A model generated the notes under the pieces. That model did no database searches, was not told where the DNA came from, and saw only the letters and a list, made by a program, of their open reading frames with translations. A stretch of 5,466 nucleotides of DNA, from assembly GCA_013816695.1 (NCBI GenBank), contig JACDDZ010000128.1:1-5466 (forward strand), written 5' to 3'. Source of the DNA: Gemmatimonadaceae bacterium (GTDB lineage Bacteria; Gemmatimonadota; Gemmatimonadetes; Gemmatimonadales; Gemmatimonadaceae). The position numbers and the translations under genes were made by a program. Shown piece by piece: positions 1 to 5,466 of this stretch; the first letter of the stretch is position 1, and each line of letters opens with the position of its first letter.

Positions 1-928
1 CACCCTTTCGTCGCGGAGGCTGCGACACAGCCTCGCCAAGGACGTAGTTCCTGATCCACATCTCGGGCTCGTTGTAACCGTAGTAAGCGCGAATAGCCGT
101 AGTTCCCGAACAGCGGATATTGAGCTCAAACGGAACTGGACCGCGGTCTGTCATTCGCAGCTGTACGTTCAGCGGACCGCGTGGCTTGAGAGTTTCGCCG
201 ATCTTCCGAAGCAATGGCTCCAGCTTTTCCCAGTAACCAACTTCAGCGCGAAACGTGGTTCCGCCGGAGAGTGTTCGCCGAGCCATGAAGGTGGCGGCAA
301 CCAGCCCCTGCACGTCAGCGAACACCGCGCAAGTGAACTCCTCCGCTTCGCCATCCAGCGCGAGATACTCCTGGATAATCGGGTTTGGAGTACGCGTGAA
401 ATAGAATGAAAGCTCCGCATCGTCCTTTGCGAAGGTGACATTGCGCGATGCCGAGCCATCCCGCGGCTTGATCACCACCGGATAACCCACGCTATCGGCA
501 AACGTGAGCGTCTCCTCGAGGGATTTTCCCCATACACACTTTGGCGCATCAATTCCATCGCGGGTCAGGCGCTCATAGGTGCGCGCCTTGTCGCGGCAGT
601 CGAGGACCAGCTCGCGGTCGGAGACGAGGACCGCAGGTCCACCCGTAGCCGCCCACTCATCGCGCACTGCGGAGAGCGATACCACGTCATAGTCCGAGCC
701 CGGAAAAACTACTTCGATTCCCCGCTTCTCAAATTCCTCGCGCCAAATATCGAGGCTTCCGGGAGCTTCACCTTTCGGCAAGACCAACCCTTCCTTTCCG
801 CGGAAAAGACCCGCGGAAAGCGGCTGCACATCGACCGGGAACAGTTCCGTGGGGAGCGAAGAGATACTGAGCGCTTTGCAGATGCTCTGGCCGACACCTC
901 CACCCGCACCGGTAACTGCGATTTTCAG
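1..928 (-). CDS. ATP-grasp ligase, carbamoyl-phosphate-synthase-like; 3' end beyond left edge
   Basis: This gene encodes a probable soluble ATP-grasp enzyme. Such enzymes activate a carboxylate as an acyl phosphate and join it to an amine or other nucleophile. The visible 309 residues begin with a Rossmann-like pre-ATP-grasp segment (VTGAGGGVGQSI, residues 5-16). CRDKARTY follows at 111-118, in the position of the family's CxDK-type element. The nucleotide-binding lysine segment is VVIKPRDGSAS (151-161), then IIQEYL (184-189), and the metal-binding FELNIRCSGTT (267-277, with E268, N270 and R272) is intact. The C-terminus is cut by the window edge, probably only shortly before its natural end. 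I chose a CTG start at 928-926: AAGGAG lies six bases upstream, and the protein then starts directly at the KIAVTGAGG strand, as relatives usually do. The alternative is GTG at 979, which would add 17 residues and overlap the upstream gene by 55 bases. The gene is translationally coupled to the PHP gene. Its substrate is unknown; in this locus a sugar or sugar-lipid modification is plausible. Confidence 0.85.
   Translation of the reverse strand, partial: MKIAVTGAGGGVGQSICKALSISSLPTELFPVDVQPLSAGLFRGKEGLVLPKGEAPGSLDIWREEFEKRGIEVVFPGSDYDVVSLSAVRDEWAATGGPAVLVSDRELVLDCRDKARTYERLTRDGIDAPKCVWGKSLEETLTFADSVGYPVVIKPRDGSASRNVTFAKDDAELSFYFTRTPNPIIQEYLALDGEAEEFTCAVFADVQGLVAATFMARRTLSGGTTFRAEVGYWEKLEPLLRKIGETLKPRGPLNVQLRMTDRGPVPFELNIRCSGTTAIRAYYGYNEPEMWIRNYVLGEAVSQPPRRKG
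794..820. repeat. Perfect 10-bp inverted repeat inside the ATP-grasp gene
   Basis: CTTTCCGCGG (794-803) and CCGCGGAAAG (811-820) are perfect reverse complements separated by seven bases. In the transcript they could form a strong stem-loop about 110-135 bases after the ligase start. Both arms contain the self-complementary CCGCGG, and 795-806 is itself a 12-bp palindrome. It encodes ordinary residues (about 37-45, LSAGLFRGK). No run of T follows, so it is not an intrinsic terminator. Confidence 0.6.
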
Positions 929-1680
929 GAAGCGCTCCTTCGAGCCATGGGCTCGGACCCGAGCACGAATTTCTTCCACGACGACCCAACAGCGTCCGTG
1001 AAATGTGCGTCGCTGCCAATATTCACTTTGCAGCCTGCTTCGGTGACGATTTCAATCATCGTGTTTGGATCGAGAGAGTAGCGAGGGTTCAGCTCGAAAG
1101 CCTTTCCGGAAAGTGCGCACGCGCGCGCAATGGCAAGCAGCTCCTCACGCGGCTGGAGCCCGAACTTCGTTATCACCATCCCCAGCGGATGCCCGATGAT
1201 GTGAGCCCGGCTGTGCGTGACGATTGAGAGTGCAAGCTGGAGCTCTTTTTCAAGCGCCTGCGACGGAGTGTACTCTTTCCACGATCCGGACGTCCCGTCG
1301 TCGTTCGGGGGACTGTGCACACTGCCGATGATCGCATCACAGAGCGACTCGATATCCGCTGGGGCGTCGAGCGTTCCCCGCATATCCAGGACCTTGGCTT
1401 CTACGCCCAAATAAATCGTGAGCCCGTCCACGGCCAGCGCACGAATGGTCTTTGCGAATTCAGGAAAATATGTGCTCGTGGAACGCACATGCTCACTGAA
1501 AAGAAACTCGCGAATCCCGGCTTTCGACGCGGCCTGTGCCATTTCGTCAGCGGACGCGGTTCCATCTGTCCATTTCGTGTGATTGTGATAATCGACTGGA
1601 TAAGTGCGATCCAGTTTACCGAACTGAACATGCTTAAGGGGCGACGGCGATGGCGTTCCTGAACCCAGTGCGGCTGTCAT
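925..1680 (-). CDS. PHP-domain metal-dependent phosphoesterase
   Basis: This is a cytosolic PHP (polymerase and histidinol phosphatase) family hydrolase of about 251 residues, a normal size for a stand-alone PHP phosphoesterase. Counting from the ATG at 1680, the metal-ligand set is complete: DYHNHT (H32, H34) with D39, FSEH (H64), GVEAK (E94), GSVHS (H122), IIGHP (H164) and GSDAH (D224, H226). Nine ligands of this kind hold a multinuclear metal centre that cleaves phosphomonoesters in relatives such as YcdX and HisK. The EHVR and VEAKVLD context recalls PHP proteins of polysaccharide loci more than histidinol phosphatase, but this is recollection and not a search result. The start could be GTG at 1686, two codons earlier; neither start has a convincing Shine-Dalgarno. 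The gene begins 12 bases after the WecA-like stop and overlaps the ATP-grasp start, so it is the middle gene of an operon. The substrate is unknown; a sugar phosphate or nucleotide-sugar intermediate is my inference. It is not the CpsB/YwqE tyrosine phosphatase with certainty. Confidence 0.88.
   Translation of the reverse strand: MTAALGSGTPSPSPLKHVQFGKLDRTYPVDYHNHTKWTDGTASADEMAQAASKAGIREFLFSEHVRSTSTYFPEFAKTIRALAVDGLTIYLGVEAKVLDMRGTLDAPADIESLCDAIIGSVHSPPNDDGTSGSWKEYTPSQALEKELQLALSIVTHSRAHIIGHPLGMVITKFGLQPREELLAIARACALSGKAFELNPRYSLDPNTMIEIVTEAGCKVNIGSDAHFTDAVGSSWKKFVLGSEPMARRSAS
935..940 (-). promoter_or_regulatory. Shine-Dalgarno AAGGAG deciding the ATP-grasp start
   Basis: AAGGAG on the minus strand lies inside the last codons of the PHP gene, six bases before CTG at 928-926. 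No ATG or GTG sits at an equivalent distance in the ligase frame. The site therefore supports a CTG initiation codon and coupling through the shared CTGA. It is the clearest ribosome binding site in the window. Confidence 0.65.
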
Positions 1681-1692
1681 GAGCACCGCGAG

Positions 1693-3345
1693 CTATTTGG
1701 TGCGCTTGGGTCCCAACAGGTCTTTGAAGGATCCAGTTGGACGCAGAGCACGGTGCCCAAACTCTCCGGTGTTTTCTGCTCCAACTGCCTTCTCGAATGG
1801 AAGTATTCCGAGCTCCGCATGCCGGGCCAGCTCTTCGGCTTCGGGCCAGCCAAGCAGCTGCAGCTTCTGCTGGAGCTGGATGCGAAGATGCTCGCTGATA
1901 ACGTGAAGGTGCGAAAGACTTGCGGCGTACGACTGTCCATCTTCCCATATTACGAGTGATCCCATGCGTCGCTCGTCCGCCGCCACTAATGGCAGCACAA
2001 TCTCCCACCATCCCTCGGATTCCGTGTCGGCATGGCTCATTGTCCAGACCGGAAGCTCATCATCGCCTCTCCCGTCGGACGTCACAACTGCAGGCCGTCG
2101 GCTCAGGAACCAGCGCTGAAGGCGGACTTCGGCGCGAGGAATCTGTTCATCGGCAAACACTACGCTGAGCGCCTCGAAAATCCCGCGCACATCGTCGAGC
2201 TCGGCAAGCCGGGTGCTAGCTTCGCGAAAGCGCACATTTCGCCCAATCGTTTCCCGCGGAGTAATCGAGCCGCGGGCAAGCCTGCCCAGCTCCTGGAACT
2301 CGATGAATCCAAGGCGCTGTATCAGCAGCGCCAGTCCAACAAGGCACATCATCGATAGCATTACCACAAGCAGCACCACGGAGTCAGCCGGATACGCGAG
2401 AAATGCTCCGGCCGTGGAGAAGAGTGCGCAGGCGATGTACAGGAGAAACGCGACATTGCGCGGCGAGTGTCCTCGACCGAGAAGACGGTGATGAATGTGT
2501 CCGCGATCAGGCGAGAAAATTGGCTGCAGCCTCAGGAACCGTCGAACAATCGTCAACGCCGTGTCGAGAATCGGCAGACCAAGTGTGACCATAGGGATTA
2601 CGAGCGAAACGTTTCCCGAAGTCTTCTGTGAGGCGACGAGGCCAACGCCGGCCAGCATGAAGCCTACAAAGAGCGATCCTGAATCCCCAAGGAAAATCGA
2701 GGCGGGGGGAAAGTTATAGCGGAGGAATCCGATTATCGCGCCCGCCAAAAGGACGGTGGTGATGGCGGCCCCAATGTGACCAAACAAAACCGAAACGATG
2801 AACAGGGCGCAAAGTGCGAGGAGCGCGACACCTCCGGCGAGACCGTCAAGCCCGTCTATCAGGTTGAATGCATTACTTACTCCGACCAGCCACACACCGG
2901 TGATGATGGCCGCCGACCATGGACCTAATGCAAATTCGCCAAGAAATGGAAGTGTGACTCCTGTGAGACGAATTCCGAATACTGCTACAGCAGCGGCAAT
3001 ACCCACTTGCACAAGCAGCTTGTAGCGGGCGCGCATTGGACGAAGGTCATCGTAAAGTCCGAGAGCAAACATACCCGCTCCGCCGAGCAGCGCCGAAAAC
3101 ATCGGCCTCCCCAGTGGAAAGGTCTGAAACCCACTCTTGAGGCAGAGGGCAAATATTCCCAGTCCTACCGCGCAGAAAAGTGCAACTCCGCCGAGACGTG
3201 GTATTGGTTCGGTATGGATCTTCCGATCATCCACGGGATCTACGAGCCCGAACCGGCGGGCATGTGACCCGACAAAGCGGGTCAAGCTCAGCGAGCTGGC
3301 GAGCGACACCAGGAACGCGATGGAATATTGGATGTTAGCGGTCAA
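1693..3345 (-). CDS. WecA/TagO-like polyprenyl-phosphate sugar-1-phosphate transferase with C-terminal extension
   Basis: This integral membrane enzyme transfers a sugar 1-phosphate (commonly GlcNAc-1-P in this family) from a UDP-sugar to undecaprenyl phosphate, which starts glycan assembly at the inner face of the cytoplasmic membrane. Residues 1-345 contain about ten or eleven hydrophobic segments and all family motifs: DPVDDRKIHTEPIPRLGG (36-53), the Asp pair in GLYDD (99-100), NAFNLIDGLDGL (158-169), FLGDSGS (218-224) and the HIHH motif (283-286), which points to WecA/TagO and away from MraY. Residues 346-550 are an extra, mostly soluble tail, which makes the protein about 200 residues longer than typical WecA. 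The alternation around 447-467 (WEIVLPLV, then MGSLVIWEDG) looks GAF-like, but no assignment is proven. The TTG start at 3345 is the most upstream possible, because an in-frame TGA lies 24 bases before it. No Shine-Dalgarno is seen. This is the first gene of the minus-strand operon, followed by the PHP gene after 12 bases. Donor-sugar specificity cannot be told. Confidence 0.93.
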   Translation of the reverse strand: MTANIQYSIAFLVSLASSLSLTRFVGSHARRFGLVDPVDDRKIHTEPIPRLGGVALFCAVGLGIFALCLKSGFQTFPLGRPMFSALLGGAGMFALGLYDDLRPMRARYKLLVQVGIAAAVAVFGIRLTGVTLPFLGEFALGPWSAAIITGVWLVGVSNAFNLIDGLDGLAGGVALLALCALFIVSVLFGHIGAAITTVLLAGAIIGFLRYNFPPASIFLGDSGSLFVGFMLAGVGLVASQKTSGNVSLVIPMVTLGLPILDTALTIVRRFLRLQPIFSPDRGHIHHRLLGRGHSPRNVAFLLYIACALFSTAGAFLAYPADSVVLLVVMLSMMCLVGLALLIQRLGFIEFQELGRLARGSITPRETIGRNVRFREASTRLAELDDVRGIFEALSVVFADEQIPRAEVRLQRWFLSRRPAVVTSDGRGDDELPVWTMSHADTESEGWWEIVLPLVAADERRMGSLVIWEDGQSYAASLSHLHVISEHLRIQLQQKLQLLGWPEAEELARHAELGILPFEKAVGAENTGEFGHRALRPTGSFKDLLGPKRTK

Positions 3346-3414
3346 AACGAATGAACGGATTAATCAGTGTGGTTTGGAGAACAATCAGCAAGGCTTTGTG
3401 GAACAAGGACGCTT

Positions 3415-3445
3415 ATCATACACACCCGGAAACTGCCATAAACTG
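3415..3445 (-). promoter_or_regulatory. Candidate operon promoter: -10 TATGAT with upstream CAGTTT direct repeat
   Basis: On the minus strand, TATGAT (3420-3415) matches the sigma-70 -10 consensus at five of six bases. No good -35 exists at 16-18 bases. That place is occupied instead by two CAGTTT hexamers (3445-3440 and 3435-3430) exactly one helical turn apart, ending nine bases before the -10. This arrangement resembles activator-dependent promoters of the OmpR/PhoB type. The leader to the TTG start would be about 60 bases. Read by eye only; no transcript data. Confidence 0.3.
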
Positions 3446-3467
3446 TTGGCCGCACGCTACTATGTGC

Positions 3468-3496
3468 AATATGTTACTGTTCCGGCCCTAAGTAAA
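3468..3496 (-). promoter_or_regulatory. Alternative sigma-70-like promoter for the minus-strand operon
   Basis: TTTACT (3496-3491) and CATATT (3473-3468) each match the -35 and -10 consensus at four of six bases and are separated by the ideal 17 bases. The leader to the WecA-like start would be about 115 bases. The elements lie within or next to the inverted repeat at 3475-3501, so a bound regulator could block this promoter. The match is modest and could be chance. Confidence 0.25.
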
Positions 3497-3501
3497 CAGT
3501 A
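3475..3501. repeat. Inverted repeat TACTGTT-N13-AACAGTA in the divergent intergenic region
   Basis: Two perfect 7-bp arms (3475-3481 and 3495-3501) face each other across 13 bases, with arm centres 20 bp apart, which is about two helical turns. The repeat lies between divergently transcribed genes and covers a candidate promoter. This geometry suits a dimeric repressor or activator. It is an unlikely intrinsic terminator, since it lacks a U-tract and a compact GC-rich stem. No regulator gene is visible in the window. Confidence 0.35.
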
Positions 3502-3539
3502 CATTGAGTAAGTCCAGTAGCAGTCTGCACTTCCGACAC

Positions 3540-3569
3540 TTTACATAACAGCGGGTCGAGCCTTTTAAG
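3540..3569 (+). promoter_or_regulatory. Candidate promoter for the plus-strand GT2 gene
   Basis: TTTACA (3540-3545) matches the -35 consensus at five of six bases. TTTAAG (3564-3569) matches the -10 at four of six after an 18-base spacer. The predicted transcript would begin near 3576, about 34 bases before the TTG start at 3610. Assigned by eye, without scoring. Confidence 0.3.
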
Positions 3570-3609
3570 TGAACCAGGTCAGCCGTAGTGGCCCCACAGA
3601 AACCGCCTT

Positions 3610-4503
3610 TTGAGATCGTCCCAGGGTAGTGCACGGAGAGCGGTTGTACCGTTCAAGATCAAGCCAAGAATTTCGCTGATTCTGGCCACTGTTGGACGGG
3701 TTCGGTCGGTTCACCGCTTCCTGGAGTCCGTGAACGCTCAGGACTACCAGAATCTCGAGGTCCTGATTGCGGATCAGAACCCGGATGACCGCCTCAGCGA
3801 CACATTGGAATTTTTTGAGCCAAAGCTTCACATAATCCACATCCGCACGCCGCTCGGCCTGTCCCGATCGCGCAATGAAGCATGGCAGGAAATGACTGGC
3901 GAAATAGTTGGTTTCCCGGACGACGACTGCATTTACCCCCGGGGCTTGCTAAACCGTATTGCGGCCGAGTTCACCCGTTCGCCGGAAATCGGCGGCCTCG
4001 CGGGTTGCCCGGTGACCATGAGGACTCGGGAACGCTTCCGCGGGTTCCCCTCGCAGCCTGTCGCCTTCACCCATGAAAACGTCTGGCAGCTTTCGTCGTC
4101 AGTCGGGCTTTTTCTTCGACGCGAGACCGTAACGGCCGTCGGTGACTTTGACGAGACTCTTGGTTTGGGCTCCGGCACGCCATGGATTTCAGCGGAAGAT
4201 CGGGATTATCCCCTTCGTGCTCTGGATCAGGGAATCAGTCTTCGCTATGAGCCTTCGCTAATTATCGAGCATCCAGCGCCCGAATACGACAACCTGTACC
4301 AGGCATATGGATCGGGGGCTGCGCTCGGCAGAATTCTTCGAAAGCGGGCTGTTCCCTCTCGGGAAGCGGCAAAGCTTGTGTTGATACGCCCCATCGGAGG
4401 CATCATTACCTCCCTGCTGCGGCTCCGGTTCAAGGCTGCATTTTTTTATGTGCAGTCGCTGCGCGGCCGGATCAGCGGCTGGCGCTGGTCCGAGCCTGGT
4501 TAA
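3610..4503 (+). CDS. Family 2 (GT-A fold) glycosyltransferase
   Basis: This is a complete 297-residue inverting GT2-type glycosyltransferase, expected to add a sugar from a nucleotide sugar to a lipid-linked glycan at the cytoplasmic face of the membrane. The fold starts with ISLILATVGR (21-30). The nucleotide-binding strand VLIADQNPDD (51-60), PLGLSRSRNEAW (81-92) and the metal-binding Asp cluster GFPDDDC (101-107) follow. LGLGSGTPWISAEDRDYPLR (184-203) is the GAGTPWGSGED-type element of one GT2 subgroup and carries the putative catalytic acid pair (E196, D197). H221 in IIEHPAP follows. A mildly hydrophobic basic C-terminal stretch (255-285) may contact the membrane. TTG at 3610 is the earliest start after the in-frame TAG at 3586, with no clear Shine-Dalgarno. 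The first 18 residues precede the fold, so the true start may be later, although no ATG or GTG occurs in that stretch. The gene is alone on the plus strand, divergent from the WecA-like gene, and overlaps the next GT2 gene tail to tail. Donor and acceptor are unknown. Confidence 0.9.
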   Translation: MRSSQGSARRAVVPFKIKPRISLILATVGRVRSVHRFLESVNAQDYQNLEVLIADQNPDDRLSDTLEFFEPKLHIIHIRTPLGLSRSRNEAWQEMTGEIVGFPDDDCIYPRGLLNRIAAEFTRSPEIGGLAGCPVTMRTRERFRGFPSQPVAFTHENVWQLSSSVGLFLRRETVTAVGDFDETLGLGSGTPWISAEDRDYPLRALDQGISLRYEPSLIIEHPAPEYDNLYQAYGSGAALGRILRKRAVPSREAAKLVLIRPIGGIITSLLRLRFKAAFFYVQSLRGRISGWRWSEPG

Positions 4504-5466
4504 GGGTAAGAAACTTGAGCCGCAGTGAGTCAACTGCGGCAAGCAGATCCAGCCGCATGAAAGTCGACATGTATCCAAGCAACGCGCGCAGGGATTTCCG
4601 CGGCTTGTAAAAAGGACTCAAGGCAACAGCAAAGTTTTTTCTTGCCTCAGCGCGATTGCCTATCCGCAAGTAGGCAGTTCCCCTGGCCAGCGACGCGCAC
4701 CTTTCTGCGATTCGCATCTGCTTACTGTCCCAGCCAAGCCGTTCGAGCTGGGAAGGATCTATTTCCTCGAGAATGGCGGCGATGACTCTCGACTGGGAAG
4801 TGAAGTAGTCGAACCTGAATTCAGTGGATATTTGACCGCCGTGCACTCGGTAGTACCCGAGGTGATGACCGAGCTTGCGTGCCTTTCCTTTCGCTGTCGC
4901 GGACACAATAAGCCAGGTGGGCAGATCAACGTAAAGCGCGCCGGCTGGCTGGCGGAATCCACCTACATGATCGAGCGGTTCTCGACGCAACATCACTGTA
5001 ACCGTCGGGGTAAGGATGTTCGTGCAAGTCAGCTCCCTGAATAGTTGCTCCAGAGAAAACTCGTTGCTGCCTCGACTTTGACGGGGCCAGCGGGATAGAA
5101 GCGTTCCGTCGGATGAAACGAGCTCGGATTCACCCCAGCAGATTTGCAGCTCCGGGTCACCGAAAGCAGCAACCTGGACAGCCAGTTTGTCGTCAGGCCA
5201 GAAGTCGTCGCCTTCGAGGACCGCGACAAGATTCCCTCTGCCCGATGCGAGAGCTGTGTTATAGCTTTCGGCGAGCGCAGGAACACCTCGTTTAGGAAGC
5301 CGTATGTATTTGATGCGGGGGTCGGTGAACTGCTTTACGACCTGCTCTGTCCCATCGGAAGAACCGTCGTCGACAATGATTTGCTCCCATCGGTCATAGG
5401 TCTGGCGAAGAACGCTCTGGATGCACGCACCTACATAAGGTCGTAGGTCGTGAACCGTCGTGATGA
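4472..5466 (-). CDS. Family 2 glycosyltransferase, GDD-type; 5' end beyond right edge
   Basis: This is a second GT2 glycosyltransferase, unlike its neighbour in motifs. The 330 visible residues begin inside the first beta strand (ITTVHDLRPYVGACIQSV), so probably only about 5-15 N-terminal residues are missing. IIVDDGSSDGTEQ (29-41) binds the nucleotide. EGDDFWPDDKLA (84-95) carries the metal-binding DD. VMLRREPLDHVGGF followed by YVDLPTWL is the usual acceptor-side region, and LGYYRVHGGQIS closes the catalytic part. The last roughly 100 residues are helical and Arg/Lys-rich, with a TPR-like look around AYLRIGNRAEARKNF, as is often seen in this subgroup; this is tentative. The gene ends with TGA at 4474-4472, inside the last codons of the plus-strand GT2. 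It is probably part of a minus-strand transcript that continues upstream to the right of the window. Likely role: transfer of one sugar in the same surface glycan. Specificity cannot be inferred. Confidence 0.9.
   Translation of the reverse strand, partial: ITTVHDLRPYVGACIQSVLRQTYDRWEQIIVDDGSSDGTEQVVKQFTDPRIKYIRLPKRGVPALAESYNTALASGRGNLVAVLEGDDFWPDDKLAVQVAAFGDPELQICWGESELVSSDGTLLSRWPRQSRGSNEFSLEQLFRELTCTNILTPTVTVMLRREPLDHVGGFRQPAGALYVDLPTWLIVSATAKGKARKLGHHLGYYRVHGGQISTEFRFDYFTSQSRVIAAILEEIDPSQLERLGWDSKQMRIAERCASLARGTAYLRIGNRAEARKNFAVALSPFYKPRKSLRALLGYMSTFMRLDLLAAVDSLRLKFLTLNQARTSASR

Noticed and set aside
794..820. Hairpin considered as an intrinsic terminator
   Set aside because: No T-run follows on either strand and it lies well inside an open, motif-rich coding frame.
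768..1019. An 83-residue minus-strand open frame spanning the PHP/ATP-grasp junction
   Set aside because: It lies in the wrong frame relative to two strongly motif-supported genes and has an Arg/Ser-rich composition without any domain.
1634..2011. A 125-residue minus-strand open frame over the end of the WecA-like gene
   Set aside because: Shadow frame with low-complexity Arg/Ala/Ser composition, fully covered by the transferase tail and the PHP start.
3137..3511. A 124-residue plus-strand open frame reaching into the divergent intergenic region
   Set aside because: Most of it is antisense to the conserved N-terminus of the WecA-like gene. It has no recognisable motif, and a gene here would remove the divergent promoter region.
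4258..4578. A 106-residue minus-strand open frame across the two GT2 tails
   Set aside because: Antisense to one glycosyltransferase and out of frame with the other; no family features.
5029..5286. An 85-residue minus-strand open frame within the right-hand GT2
   Set aside because: The true frame carries VDDGSSDGT and EGDD motifs continuously across this stretch, so this one is a shadow.

Overview
The window is part of a surface-polysaccharide (O-antigen, capsule or exopolysaccharide) biosynthesis locus from a bacterium with moderately GC-rich DNA. The lineage cannot be fixed from the sequence. A large WecA/TagO-type initiating transferase, free-standing GT2 glycosyltransferases and frequent non-ATG starts would fit a Gram-negative soil or environmental bacterium, but that is inference. 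No mobile element, tRNA, rRNA or CRISPR array is visible.

Layout. Positions 1-3345 on the minus strand look like one operon, read from right to left. First comes a polyprenyl-phosphate sugar-1-phosphate transferase with an unusual cytoplasmic C-terminal extension (3345-1693). After 12 bases comes a PHP-family metal-dependent phosphoesterase (1680-925). It overlaps an ATP-grasp ligase that runs off the left edge (928-1). The PHP stop and the ligase start share bases (CTGA), and the ligase appears to start on a rare CTG codon behind a strong AAGGAG. Positions 3346-3609 are a 264-base divergent intergenic region with candidate promoters in both directions, a 7-bp inverted repeat and a 10-bp-phased direct repeat. 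Positions 3610-4503 on the plus strand encode a GT2 glycosyltransferase. Positions 4472-5466 on the minus strand encode a second, different GT2 glycosyltransferase whose first residues lie beyond the right edge. The two GT2 genes converge and overlap tail to tail by 32 bp.

How the genes may work together. The WecA-like enzyme would load the first sugar phosphate onto undecaprenyl phosphate. The two GT2 enzymes would extend or decorate the lipid-linked glycan. The PHP enzyme and the ATP-grasp ligase are coupled to the initiating transferase. They could remove a phosphate and form an amide, peptide or ester-type bond on a sugar or its precursor, but their substrates cannot be read from sequence. 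This WecA-like/PHP/ATP-grasp module is the best candidate in the window for an incompletely described pathway.
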